A stretch of 43,221 nucleotides of DNA from Chromatiaceae bacterium (lineage in GTDB: Bacteria > Pseudomonadota > Gammaproteobacteria > Chromatiales > Chromatiaceae). This document shows, piece after piece, positions 35,304 to 43,221 of this stretch. The position numbers and the translations under genes are program-made. The notes beneath the pieces were generated by a model that was given only the letters and a program-made list of their open reading frames with translations, was not told the DNA's origin and did no database searches. Every line of letters starts with the position of its first letter. The first letter of the stretch is position 1. Location: contig JAHEJD010000019.1 of NCBI GenBank assembly GCA_024639005.1, forward strand, positions 1-43,221. Reading direction: 5' to 3'.

Positions 35304-36056
35304 TCAGTCAGAGGCGCTGTGGCGCTTCAGCAGATCGGTGAGCTCGACCGGAAACGGAAAGACAATCGTCGAGCCCTTGGAATTGGAGACCTCACTGAGG
35401 GTCTGCAGGTAGCGCAGCTGGATGGTGACCGGATTGCGCGTCAGCACCTCGGTCGCGGCGAGCAGCTTTTCCGACGCCTGCAACTCACCCTCAGCATGGA
35501 TCACCTTGGCACGCCGCTCGCGCTCGGCCTCGGCCTGCCTGGCGATCGCGCGAATCATCGACTCATCGAGATCGACATGCTTGATCTCCACATTCGCCAC
35601 TTTGATGCCCCAGGCATCGGTCTGTTTATCGAGGATTGCCTGGATATCATGATTGAGCTGGTCCCGGTTCATCAACATCTCGTCGAGCTCATGCGCACCG
35701 AGCACCGAGCGCAGTGTGGTCTGGGCCAGCTGACTGGTGGCCATGATGAAGTCCTCGACCTGAATGATCGCCCGCTCGGGATCGACCACGCGGAAGTAGA
35801 GCACCGCATTCACTTTCACCGACACATTGTCGCGCGAAATAACGTCCTGGGTCGGCACATCCATGGTCACCGTGCGCAAGTCCACCCGCACCATCTGCTG
35901 GATCCCGGGAATGATAATGATCAGACCCGGTCCCTTGACGCGCTGAAAGCGGCCGAGAAAAAACACCACACCGCGTTCGTACTCGCGCAGCACTTTTATC
36001 GACGCGAACAGCAGCGCGGCGATGAACAACACAACGCCGATTATCACGCTAGTCAT
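35304..36056 (-). CDS. Slipin/stomatin-like SPFH membrane protein
   Basis: A 250-residue SPFH-domain protein. A single N-terminal membrane segment (about residues 3-20) is followed by [23 protein letters not shown], the start of the SPFH domain. [20 protein letters not shown] and [26 protein letters not shown] are the conserved core. The C-terminal helix is rich in Ala, Glu and Arg ([19 protein letters not shown]) and mediates oligomer formation. Slipins build membrane microdomains and are substrates or partners of NfeD-type proteases. The nfeD gene is directly upstream and overlaps (ATGA). The 203 bases upstream of the next gene on the right side of this locus hold nothing I recognise. Confidence 0.95.
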   Translation of the reverse strand: MTSVIIGVVLFIAALLFASIKVLREYERGVVFFLGRFQRVKGPGLIIIIPGIQQMVRVDLRTVTMDVPTQDVISRDNVSVKVNAVLYFRVVDPERAIIQVEDFIMATSQLAQTTLRSVLGAHELDEMLMNRDQLNHDIQAILDKQTDAWGIKVANVEIKHVDLDESMIRAIARQAEAERERRAKVIHAEGELQASEKLLAATEVLTRNPVTIQLRYLQTLSEVSNSKGSTIVFPFPVELTDLLKRHSASD

Positions 36057-37528
36057 TGACTCTCCCCCTTCTTCGTTTCGCTCACTGGCTCCACGGTCAG
36101 CTGCAGACCCTCCATGGACTTGACCCTGACTCTCTGCCCACGACGGACAGGCCGCAGGGTCTCGGCGTTCCAGGTCTCACTGTGAATCCTGACGCGTCCG
36201 CTATGTTCGAAATCCTCTTCGGCAATACCGGTCGCGAGCAGCATCTCTTCACGACCGCTGGCCACCGGGCGCCTGCGCGTCTTCAGCGCGTAACCGACCA
36301 CACCGACGAACAACGCGAGGCTCAGGATGACGAAAGTGCCGATCAGCGGGATAGCCACACCGACCTGGCCCGCCTCGTCGCGGTACAGGATCACCGAGCC
36401 GATGATGAAGGCGATCGCCCCACCGATGCCCAGCGCACCAAAACTCGGCACGAAGGCCTCGAGCACCATGAAGGCCACACCCAGCGCCAGCAGGGCCAGG
36501 CCGGCATAATTGACCGGCAGCGCCTGGAAAGCGAAGAGTGCAGTGATCAGCGCGATCGCACCGATCACCCCGGGCACCATAGCCCCCGGATTCGCGAGTT
36601 CGTAGATCAGGCCGTAGATGCCGATCAACATCAGGACGTAGGCGACATTCGGGTCGGTGATCACCGAGAGTATCTTGATCCGCCAATCGGCCTCGAAGGC
36701 CTCGGTGGTCATGTCGGCGGTATGCAGCACCACGGTTTCACCCAGCACCTGCACCGCTTGACCGTCGATCTGGGTGAGGAGATCGGGGATGTTCTCTGCT
36801 ACCCGGTCGATGACACCACGCTCTAGCGCCTCAGCGGCGGTCAGGTTCTCGGCGTTGCGAACGGCCTGTTCCGCCCACTGCGCATCGCGGTTGCGCAACT
36901 TGGCCAGACCCCGGATGAAAGAGGCGGCATCGTTGATGATCTTGCGCTGCATCGCACTGCCCGAGCTATCCGACGTGCGCCGTGTTTCCGTCTCCGGCGC
37001 TGCCGCTGGGTCCCCGGCTTGTTCCGGCGTCGTATCTGCGGCACCGGTCCCCGGACCATCGTCGGGGGTGCCGCGACCGCTATCGGGCTCGTCGTCGGGC
37101 AGCCCGGGAAATCCGCCAATCTGCACGGGGGTTGCCGATCCCAGACTGGTCGCCGGCGCCATTGCCGCGATATGGCAGGCGTACAGGATATAGGTCCCGG
37201 CACTGGCGGCTCGCGCCCCGCTGGGTGCAACGAAACAGGCTACCGGTATCGATGAGGCAAGCACGTCTTTGACAATATCGCGCATCGCTGCATCCAGACC
37301 GCCTGGTGTATCCAGGCGCAGGATCAGCAGCTGCGCACCCAAATCCTGCGCCTTGCGCAGACCGCTGCGGAAATACTGCGCGGCGACCGGGCCTATGGTC
37401 CCGTCGATCTCTAAGATCACGGCCCGCTGCGACGGGCCAGCGCCGGGCGCCGCTGTTACCGCCGCCGCACCGAAAAGCCCAAGCAGCAGGATCGCGAACA
37501 AGAATCGCGCTGTAATGCAGGATTTCAT
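36053..37528 (-). CDS. nfeD: NfeD-type membrane serine protease
   Basis: A 491-residue NfeD1b protein. A signal peptide (about 1-27) is followed by a ClpP-like protease domain: [29 protein letters not shown] with nucleophile Ser109, and the [14 protein letters not shown] helix with general base Lys196. Four to six membrane segments follow (about 290-425), then a C-terminal OB-fold domain ([14 protein letters not shown]). The Ser-Lys dyad matches that of archaeal PH1510, but Ser and Lys are 87 residues apart instead of about 41. The extra residues (about 139-191) are Pro, Asp, Gly and Thr rich and look disordered. It probably cleaves the slipin encoded downstream and helps membrane quality control. 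Confidence 0.94.
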   Translation of the reverse strand: MKSCITARFLFAILLLGLFGAAAVTAAPGAGPSQRAVILEIDGTIGPVAAQYFRSGLRKAQDLGAQLLILRLDTPGGLDAAMRDIVKDVLASSIPVACFVAPSGARAASAGTYILYACHIAAMAPATSLGSATPVQIGGFPGLPDDEPDSGRGTPDDGPGTGAADTTPEQAGDPAAAPETETRRTSDSSGSAMQRKIINDAASFIRGLAKLRNRDAQWAEQAVRNAENLTAAEALERGVIDRVAENIPDLLTQIDGQAVQVLGETVVLHTADMTTEAFEADWRIKILSVITDPNVAYVLMLIGIYGLIYELANPGAMVPGVIGAIALITALFAFQALPVNYAGLALLALGVAFMVLEAFVPSFGALGIGGAIAFIIGSVILYRDEAGQVGVAIPLIGTFVILSLALFVGVVGYALKTRRRPVASGREEMLLATGIAEEDFEHSGRVRIHSETWNAETLRPVRRGQRVRVKSMEGLQLTVEPVSETKKGESQ

Positions 37529-37642
37529 CAGACCTCACGAGCCGGTCGACGCTCGGGGCGCAAGGCCCATGCCGTCTCCCAGCGTATTATCTCAAGCCTT
37601 GTTCACCTAACGGGATCCGTCAAATGCATGGGGTGACCGAGA

Positions 37643-38212
37643 TCACCACCCCGAGCGCGGCACCATGTCCGAGCCGATGCTCTGCAACGGCCCCAACGGA
37701 TTGGTCTTATCACTATACTCGCGGATCTTCGGCGTGCCAGACCAGAGCTTGTAGACCACGACATCGTCGACCAGCAGCAGCAGCGCCCGAAACTCCCAGC
37801 CCTGCGTTTCGGTCTTGCGCTTGAAGTTGAAAAAATCGGCCAGAAAATTGCCATAGCGTTTGTCTCGGATATGGCGTTGATCGACCTCATAGCCCGCACA
37901 GTCGGCATAGCGCGCCAAACAATCTTGCAGGCCTCGCGGAAGATTTTCCCGGCTCTGCAGCGACCCGAGCGCGAAACGCTCGGCCAGGTCGGCATGGTTG
38001 AGGATGCGGATATTCGGTCGCTCGCGGGGCGAAAAACCCAAGTCGACCAGATTGTCCTCCGTGGTGGAATAGGGCGTTATGTCATCGAAGGCCTGCTTGG
38101 CCTGCGCGAAGCTGGACCAGGGCGATGCCACTTTGCTTTCACTGCGCGGCAACGCCGCTGCACAACCGTAGAATACCCCCACCATCAGCATGACCCAGCC
38201 GAACCTCATCAT
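37643..38212 (-). CDS. Putative lipoprotein, unknown function
   Basis: A 189-residue protein. The N-terminus MMRFGWVMLMVGVFYGCAA has a hydrophobic stretch and a Cys at residue 17 that fits a lipoprotein signal, so a periplasmic membrane anchor is likely. The mature part contains AKQAFDDITPYSTTEDNLVDLGF, resembling the two-step N-terminal pattern of small outer-membrane assembly lipoproteins, and two Cys (DCLARYADCAGYEV) that could form a disulfide. I do not recognise the family. The two adjacent ATGs at 38212 and 38209 overlap the stop of a short upstream frame (TAATGATG). Confidence 0.7.
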   Translation of the reverse strand: MMRFGWVMLMVGVFYGCAAALPRSESKVASPWSSFAQAKQAFDDITPYSTTEDNLVDLGFSPRERPNIRILNHADLAERFALGSLQSRENLPRGLQDCLARYADCAGYEVDQRHIRDKRYGNFLADFFNFKRKTETQGWEFRALLLLVDDVVVYKLWSGTPKIREYSDKTNPLGPLQSIGSDMVPRSGW

Positions 38213-38390
38213 TATTTGCCGCCGTGTGGGAGCACGTGTGCGAGCCGGGTAGCATCGCGCGCCAGACGCTCTAATGAAAAACCGGGGTTTTCAGAGTTGT
38301 CGATCTGCACCGGGCCGGAGGCTGCCACGCCGGCAGAGGGCGGAGGTTCCTCGGGCACATGCCCCTGCCATGCGGCATCCCCCCAAAGAC
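38212..38390 (-). other. Gap after metH with a possible small open frame
   Basis: The 180 bases between metH and the lipoprotein gene can be read as one frame ending TAA at 38212, overlapping the lipoprotein start. It could begin at an ATG at 38424 inside the metH 3' end, giving 70 residues. The product would be Pro/Ala-rich at first and then SLERLARDATRLAHVLPHGG, without any recognised domain. The stop-start overlap is what speaks for it. A weak TGAAAA/TTTTCA palindrome at about 38276-38296 lies within it. Confidence 0.3.
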
Positions 38391-41300
38391 TCAGGGCTCG
38401 TAGGCCAGATTCGGCGCCAACCATTTTTCCATCTCCTGGAGCGCCACGCCCTTACGCCTGGCATAGTCCTCGACCTGGTCGCGGTTGATCTTGCCGATCG
38501 CAAAATAACGCGCCTGAGGATGCGCAAAGTACAGTCCGCTGACCGACGCCGTCGGCACCATCGCCTTGGACTCGGTCAGCCAGATACCGGTATTGGTCTC
38601 GACATCGAGCAGGTCCCACAGCAGGTCCTTCTCGGTGTGATCGGGCGACGCCGGGTAGCCCATCGCCGGCCGAATACCCCGGTACCGCTCTTCGATCAAC
38701 TGCGCATTGTCGAGGGACTCATCGGCCGCGTAGCCCCAAAGTTCCCTTCGCACGCGCTCGTGCAGCCACTCGGTCAATGCCTCGGCGAGGCGATCCGCCA
38801 GGGCCTTCAGCATAATGCCCTGGTAGTCGTCGTGTTCGGCCTCGAACACCGCGAGCCTCTCCCCGATGCCAAGCCCGGCGGTGGCGGCAAAGCCACCGAT
38901 GAAGTCGATGACCCCGCTGTCTTTGGGGGCGATGTAGTCGGCCAGGGACTCATTGTATTTGTCGTTTGGCTGCCTGCCCTGCTTGCGCAGGTGGTGCAGC
39001 GTCGCGCGAACGCTGCGCTGCCGGTCGCTGCCGATGCCACCGGTATCGCCGTGGGGCGCATAGACCTCGATGTCGTCACCGACCGCATTGGCCGGAAACA
39101 GGCCGACTACCGCCGCGGCGCGCAGCCACCCTTCGGCGATGATCTGGCGCAGCATGGCCTGTGCATCGGCATAGAGCTTGCGCGCCTCCTCGCCCTTTTC
39201 CGGGTCATCGAGGATCTTTGGAAAACGACCCTTCAGCTGCCAGGCATGAAAGAAGAAGGTCCAATCGATATAGGGCGCGACCGCGGCCAGATCGATATCC
39301 CGGAGGACCGTGATGCCGAGTCTGGCGGGTTCGGTGATCTGCGTAGTCGACCAGTCGATCGGGGTAGGATTTGCCTGGGCCGCCGCCAGGCGGATGTTGT
39401 TTTTGGCCTCGTTCTTGGCGGCCCGCCGCTCACGGACCTCCGCGTACTCGTCACGCAGCTTGTCGAGAAATTCCTTCTTCTGCTGTTTCGACAACAACGT
39501 AGACGCCACCCCGACCGCGCGGGAGGCATCCGATACGTACACGGCACCGTGGGTATACTGGGGTTCGATCTTTACCGCCGTGTGGGCCTTGGACGTAGTG
39601 GCTCCACCGATCAGCACCGGGATGTCGAAGCCCTGACGGGTCATTTCCTTGGCGACATGGACCATCTCATCGAGCGACGGCGTGATCAGCCCCGACAACC
39701 CGATAATGTCAACCCGCTCTTCGCGCGCCCGGCGCAGGATCGTGTCGGCCGGCACCATGACGCCGAGGTCGATGACCTCGTAGTTGTTGCACTGAAGGAC
39801 CACACCAACGATATTCTTGCCGATGTCGTGCACATCGCCCTTGACGGTTGCCATCAGGATCTTGCCCTTGGCCCGGGCAGCACTGTCTGCCTTCTCGGCC
39901 TCGAGAAAGGGCTCGAGATAGGCCACCGCCTTTTTCATCACCCGCGCCGACTTGACCACCTGCGGCAGGAACATCTTGCCAGCGCCGAACAGGTCACCGA
40001 CCACATTCATGCCGTCCATCAGTGGCCCTTCGATCACCAACAGCGGGCGCTCCGCCTCCTGGCGCGCCTCCTCGGTGTCCTGTTCGATGAACTCGGTGAT
40101 GCCCTTCACCAGCGCATGCTGGAGACGCTTGGCGACCGCCCAACTGCGCCACGCTAGATCCTCGACTTTTTCAGTCTGCCCCTCGCCGGCGTACTTGGGC
40201 GCGAGTTCGACCAGGCGTTCACCCGCCTCGGGATCGCGGTTGAGAACCACGTCCTCTACCGCGGTACGCAGTTCCTCGGGCAGCTCATCGTACACCGCCA
40301 GCTGTCCAGCGTTGACGATACCCATGTCCATGCCGGCGCGGATCGCGTGGTACAGGAATACCGCGTGGATTGCCTCACGCACCGTATTGTTGCCGCGAAA
40401 CGAGAACGACACGTTGGACACGCCGCCCGAGACCATCGCGTGCGGCAGCGTGCGCTTGATCTCGCGCGTGCCTTCGATGAAGTCCACGCCGTAGTTGTTG
40501 TGCTCTTCGATGCCGGTCGCGACGGCGAAGATATTGGGGTCGAAGATGATGTCTTCGGGGGGGAAATCGAGTTCGTCGACCAGGATGCGGTAGGCGCGTG
40601 TGCAGATCTCCACCTTGCGTGCCTCGGTATCGGCCTGGCCCGCCTCGTCGAACGCCATCACGATGATTGCGGCGCCATAGCGGCGGCACAAGCTGGCGTG
40701 CGCACGAAATGCCTCTTCGCCCTCCTTCATGGAGATCGAGTTGACGATCGGCTTGCCCTGGCAACAGCGCAGGCCGGCCTCGATGATCTCCCACTTCGAG
40801 GAGTCGATCATCAGCGGCACCCGGGCAATATCCGGTTCGGCGGCAATCAGGTTCAGGAAGCGCATCATCGCGGCCTTGCCATCGAGCATGCCCTCGTCCA
40901 TGTTGACGTCGACGATCTGTGCACCGTTCTCCACCTGGGTGCGGCAGATATCCAGCGCCTGTTCGTATTCCTCGTTCAGGATCAGGCGCTTGAACCTGGC
41001 GGATCCGGTGATATTGGCGCGTTCACCGACGTTTACGAACAGCGTCTCCGAGCCGATATTCAGCGGTTCGAGCCCGGACAGGCGACAGACGACGGGCGCC
41101 GCGGGGCGCTGGCGGGGTGGCACGCCCTCGACGGCCGCAGCGATCGCGCGAATGTGCTCGGGCGTAGAGCCGCAGCAACCCCCGATGATGTTTAGAAATC
41201 CACTGCGCGCCCACTCGCCCACCTGCGCGGCCATCTCCTGTGGCTCCAGATCGTATTCGCCGAACTCATTCGGCAGGCCTGCGTTCGGATGGGCGTTCAC

Positions 41301-42113
41301 ATGGCATTCGGCGATACGCGACATCTCCTCGACGTACGGGCGCAGCATATCGGGGCCCAGGGCACAGTTGAGCCCGATGGAGATCGGCCGCGCGTGGCGC
41401 AGGCTATTGTAGAAGGCCTCGGTGGTCTGACCAGACAGCGTACGACCGGAAGCATCCGTAATGGTCCCGGAGATCATCATCGGCGGGCGTTCCGCACCGG
41501 TTAGTCCGTTGTCGTCGAGATATTTCTCGACAGCGAAGACCGCGGCCTTGGCATTCAGGGTATCGAAGATCGTCTCGATCAGCAGGATGTCCACGCCGCC
41601 TGCGATCAGCGCGTCGGTAGACTCGTAGTACTGGTCGACGAGCGCCTCGAAGGTGATATTGCGATAGCCGGGGTCGTTGACATCGGGCGAGATCGACAAG
41701 GTGCGGCTGGTTGGACCCAAGACCCCGGCGACGAAACGTGGCTGCTCGTCGCTTGCGTACTCGTCGGCGACGGCACGCGCCAGGCGGGCGGCCGCCAGAT
41801 TGATCTCATGTGCGAAATCCTGCATGTCGTAATCCGACATGGAGACCCGCGTGCCGTTGAAGGTGTTGGTCTCAATGATGTCGGCGCCGGCCTGCAGGTA
41901 CTGTGCATGGATGTCGCGAATGATCTCCGGTTGGGTGATCGACAACAGGTCATTGTTGCCTTTGAGATCGCTGTGCCAGTCGGCAAAACGTTCGCCCCGG
42001 TAATCGGCCTCGTCCAGACGAAAGCGCTGAATCATGGTACCCATGGCGCCATCCAGGATTAGGATGCGCTGGGCCATCAGGGCATTGAGCTGCGCGGTGC
42101 GGTCGCGGGACAT
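38391..42113 (-). CDS. metH: Cobalamin-dependent methionine synthase MetH
   Basis: A 1240-residue, full-length MetH. The ATG at 42113 ([20 protein letters not shown]) matches the normal family start; the longer frame upstream does not. The homocysteine domain (about 5-335) ends with the zinc site [11 protein letters not shown]. The methyltetrahydrofolate domain follows ([13 protein letters not shown] to about 620), then the helical cap and the cobalamin domain with DVHDIGKN, His762 being the lower cobalt ligand. The C-terminal activation domain (about 900-1225) shows [11 protein letters not shown]. It transfers a methyl group from methyltetrahydrofolate to homocysteine via cobalamin. No S-adenosylhomocysteine or cobalamin riboswitch is recognisable upstream. 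Confidence 0.97.
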   Translation of the reverse strand: MSRDRTAQLNALMAQRILILDGAMGTMIQRFRLDEADYRGERFADWHSDLKGNNDLLSITQPEIIRDIHAQYLQAGADIIETNTFNGTRVSMSDYDMQDFAHEINLAAARLARAVADEYASDEQPRFVAGVLGPTSRTLSISPDVNDPGYRNITFEALVDQYYESTDALIAGGVDILLIETIFDTLNAKAAVFAVEKYLDDNGLTGAERPPMMISGTITDASGRTLSGQTTEAFYNSLRHARPISIGLNCALGPDMLRPYVEEMSRIAECHVNAHPNAGLPNEFGEYDLEPQEMAAQVGEWARSGFLNIIGGCCGSTPEHIRAIAAAVEGVPPRQRPAAPVVCRLSGLEPLNIGSETLFVNVGERANITGSARFKRLILNEEYEQALDICRTQVENGAQIVDVNMDEGMLDGKAAMMRFLNLIAAEPDIARVPLMIDSSKWEIIEAGLRCCQGKPIVNSISMKEGEEAFRAHASLCRRYGAAIIVMAFDEAGQADTEARKVEICTRAYRILVDELDFPPEDIIFDPNIFAVATGIEEHNNYGVDFIEGTREIKRTLPHAMVSGGVSNVSFSFRGNNTVREAIHAVFLYHAIRAGMDMGIVNAGQLAVYDELPEELRTAVEDVVLNRDPEAGERLVELAPKYAGEGQTEKVEDLAWRSWAVAKRLQHALVKGITEFIEQDTEEARQEAERPLLVIEGPLMDGMNVVGDLFGAGKMFLPQVVKSARVMKKAVAYLEPFLEAEKADSAARAKGKILMATVKGDVHDIGKNIVGVVLQCNNYEVIDLGVMVPADTILRRAREERVDIIGLSGLITPSLDEMVHVAKEMTRQGFDIPVLIGGATTSKAHTAVKIEPQYTHGAVYVSDASRAVGVASTLLSKQQKKEFLDKLRDEYAEVRERRAAKNEAKNNIRLAAAQANPTPIDWSTTQITEPARLGITVLRDIDLAAVAPYIDWTFFFHAWQLKGRFPKILDDPEKGEEARKLYADAQAMLRQIIAEGWLRAAAVVGLFPANAVGDDIEVYAPHGDTGGIGSDRQRSVRATLHHLRKQGRQPNDKYNESLADYIAPKDSGVIDFIGGFAATAGLGIGERLAVFEAEHDDYQGIMLKALADRLAEALTEWLHERVRRELWGYAADESLDNAQLIEERYRGIRPAMGYPASPDHTEKDLLWDLLDVETNTGIWLTESKAMVPTASVSGLYFAHPQARYFAIGKINRDQVEDYARRKGVALQEMEKWLAPNLAYEP

Positions 42114-42144
42114 CGGTTTTCTTGAGAGAGCCGCCAAGCCCCTC

Positions 42145-42150
42145 ATTATA
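42145..42150 (-). promoter_or_regulatory. Possible metH -10 element
   Basis: A perfect TATAAT on the minus strand lies 31 bases upstream of the metH start, preceded directly by TTG. No good -35 hexamer is present at 16-18 bases, so the promoter would depend on an activator or on the TG-like extension. Position and sequence are suggestive only. Confidence 0.4.
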
Positions 42151-42297
42151 CAAGCCTTGGTGGGTCGGTGAGTCCGAGGCCCTGTCGTGGTCAAAAAAGC
42201 AAATAAATCCCGCGCGGCACAACACAAGGAGCTTTGTGGATACGTCGCAGGCGCGTTGTGTTTAGATAAAGTCGTCGCGCAGGATCGGCGACGCGAG

Positions 42298-42459
42298 TAG
42301 CCTGTCGGACTTGACCGTTTGCGGCGAAAATCACTGGAAGCGAATTAAATCAGGTTATCGTCTGAGGAGAATAGCCGGGCTATTTGACGAAGAAGACAAG
42401 CGGAGTTGATCGCTATCCAGGGATTTGCAGCCAAACAATGTTAAGTTGGATAGTTTGCT
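42298..42459. repeat. Complete copy of the second palindromic repeat
   Basis: A palindrome of about 162 bases in the divergent gap between metH and the SCP2-like gene. The left arm begins AGTAGCCTGTCGGACTTGAC. The right arm (42401-42459) is its imperfect complement, with several small gaps and mismatches over about 55 bases. The right arm is also 52/59 identical to 27410-27468. The comparison of all three arms shows that the 27.4-kb copy is closer to the left arm here in part (CCTGTC[C/G]GACTTGAC). The element is probably an old non-coding repeat. It lies where promoters for both flanking genes are expected. Confidence 0.65.
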
Positions 42460-42490
42460 GACTCTAGAAATGCTCCCGGAGGCAACGATA

Positions 42491-42895
42491 ATGGCGGAAC
42501 TCTTTTCGGCAGACTGGATGAACAATCTCAAAGATGCATGGAACGCCGACCCCGAGGTCAAAGACAAGTTGGCCGACATCGGCTTCAACTCGGTCATCAC
42601 GTGCGGCTTCAAGAATGAGGACCAACCGCGCGGCGTGTTTGTGGTCGAGAACGGCGAGTGCGTCCGTGCCGGCGACTACGACGGCACGACCCCGGACTGG
42701 GACATGCGGGCCGACCGCGGAAACTGGCTGAAGTGGGCCTCGGACGGTATCGGCATGGCAGGCCTCGGCACCGCGTTTGCGATGGGTAAGCTCAAGTTTC
42801 TGAGCGGCGATTTCAAAGGAATGATCAAGGATCCGCGCATGGCGGGTCCGTTCGTCAAGAGCTTTGCGTTAATGCAGAAGATCGACACCGATTAA
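42491..42895 (+). CDS. SCP2 sterol-binding domain-like protein
   Basis: A 134-residue soluble protein without signal peptide. The ATG at 42491 has GGAGG about 9 bases upstream. The sequence (FSADWMNNLKDAWNADPEVK; GVFVVENGECVRAGDY; DWDMRADRGNWLKWASDG; KLKFLSGDFKGMIKDPRMAG) follows the SCP2 pattern, with an N-terminal helix, a sheet and a KxxxGDF..M stretch near the C-terminus. SCP2 domains bind lipids or acyl-CoA in a hydrophobic tunnel. The physiological ligand here is unknown. The gene has its own terminator and is apparently monocistronic. Confidence 0.75.
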   Translation: MAELFSADWMNNLKDAWNADPEVKDKLADIGFNSVITCGFKNEDQPRGVFVVENGECVRAGDYDGTTPDWDMRADRGNWLKWASDGIGMAGLGTAFAMGKLKFLSGDFKGMIKDPRMAGPFVKSFALMQKIDTD

Positions 42896-42918
42896 GCTGC
42901 AGCGCGCGTTGAGACCCC

Positions 42919-42946
42919 AAAAACCGGGCGAGCCGCCCGGTTTTTT
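42919..42946 (+). terminator. Intrinsic terminator after the SCP2-like gene
   Basis: CCGGGCG (42924-42930) and CGCCCGG (42934-42940) form a 7-bp stem with a three-base loop, preceded by five A and followed by six T. It can act on both strands and lies between the convergent SCP2-like and endonuclease I genes. Confidence 0.9.
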
Positions 42947-42961
42947 GCGCCAGCCTGCCAA

Positions 42962-43221
42962 TCACTCGATCCAGTGGTTGGATCGTCCCTGAATCCGGGC
43001 GATGGTATGGTTGCGCTCTCGCTCGGCGTCGTCGACGGGGTCTGCCTGATGCCACTCGAGCAACAGTCGACGCTGCCGGGAGAAGATTTCCAGATCGTAG
43101 CGATCGGCCATGTAGAGCATCGCGCGGGCGATGTTGCCGCGCGACGCAGGCCTGGGTTCGACCCCCCGCGCCTGGTGGTCGATCTCGAGATCACAGCCGC
43201 GCTCGACCAGGCGTTCGCCGC
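42962..43221 (-). CDS. Endonuclease I family protein, 3' end only
   Basis: The C-terminal 86 codons of a gene that enters from the right edge, ending with TGA at 42962-42964. They read GERLVERGCDLEIDHQARG, then SRGNIARAMLYMADRYDLEI, RQRRLLLEWHQADPVDDAER and ERNHTIARIQGRSNHWIE. The GNIARAxLYM, LLEWHxxDPVDDxERERN and IARIQGxxNxWIE blocks are typical of EndA/NucM, periplasmic or secreted non-specific nucleases with a beta-beta-alpha-metal active site. The catalytic His region and the signal peptide lie outside the window. The other two minus-strand frames here are spurious. Confidence 0.9.
   Translation of the reverse strand, partial: GERLVERGCDLEIDHQARGVEPRPASRGNIARAMLYMADRYDLEIFSRQRRLLLEWHQADPVDDAERERNHTIARIQGRSNHWIE

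Noticed and set aside
42114-42300. SAH, SAM or cobalamin riboswitch upstream of metH
   Set aside because: The leader was read for the conserved core words of these riboswitches and none was found. Only a TATAAT and the repeat further upstream are visible.
42892-43194. 100-residue minus-strand frame at the right edge
   Set aside because: It is an out-of-frame shadow of the endonuclease I gene, which reads without stops in another frame and matches EndA blocks.
1-43221. CRISPR array, tRNA or rRNA genes
   Set aside because: No regularly spaced direct repeats were seen. GGTTCGA-like words occur only inside conserved coding regions (photolyase, endonuclease I).

Overview
The window is a GC-rich, densely coded stretch of a gammaproteobacterial chromosome. 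TmcA, ZapE, the TesA/YbbA/YbbP set, MetH and RND proteins are of gammaproteobacterial type. A secreted Gly/Tyr/Asn-rich protein that looks like a sulfur globule envelope protein, together with an ArsR-family regulator carrying the dithiol cysteine pair of BigR/SqrR, suggests a sulfur-oxidising bacterium of the Chromatiales/Sedimenticola type. That placement is inference; no rRNA or tRNA gene is visible here.

Left part (1-6.3 kb): a light/oxidative-stress neighbourhood. A partial FAD oxidoreductase is divergent from a glutathione peroxidase - DUF3429 membrane protein - MerR/LitR-like regulator operon. Opposite lie a malate:quinone oxidoreductase of the Helicobacter type, a GST-like protein and a DNA photolyase. 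Next (6.4-11 kb): the sulfur globule protein with a near-consensus promoter and a terminator, a SIMPL-domain periplasmic protein, a hypothetical helical protein, the collapsed remains of selO, a small lipoprotein and a TraB-type membrane protein.

Middle (11.2-24.3 kb): an RND efflux pump with its adaptor, ZapE, the BigR/SqrR-like ArsR regulator, a receiver-PAS response regulator and a hybrid sensor kinase with a degenerate receiver. These are followed on the plus strand by TruC and a compact three-gene operon of a DUF1538 membrane protein, a P-II-like protein and a CBS-pair protein. That operon is the best candidate for an undescribed regulated transport system. A Bcp-type peroxiredoxin closes this part.

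Right part (24.3-43.2 kb): TmcA with an uncharacterised partner, a YbbA/YbbP-type ABC exporter divergent from TesA, a 1174-residue PilZ-DUF1631-GGDEF-EAL protein, an NfeD/slipin pair, a lipoprotein, cobalamin-dependent MetH, an SCP2-like protein and the 3' end of an endonuclease I gene.

The most striking non-coding signal is a set of long imperfect palindromes (7977-8239, 18051-18234, 27467-27735 and a short one at 31529-31581). Each lies exactly at the 3' end of a minus-strand gene, and its terminal bases supply the stop codon. Three have CTAG or near-CTAG ends; three share an AGCC[C/T]G...CACCA terminal pattern. A second, unrelated palindromic repeat occurs whole at 42298-42459 and as a half copy at 27410-27468, directly beside one of the first set.
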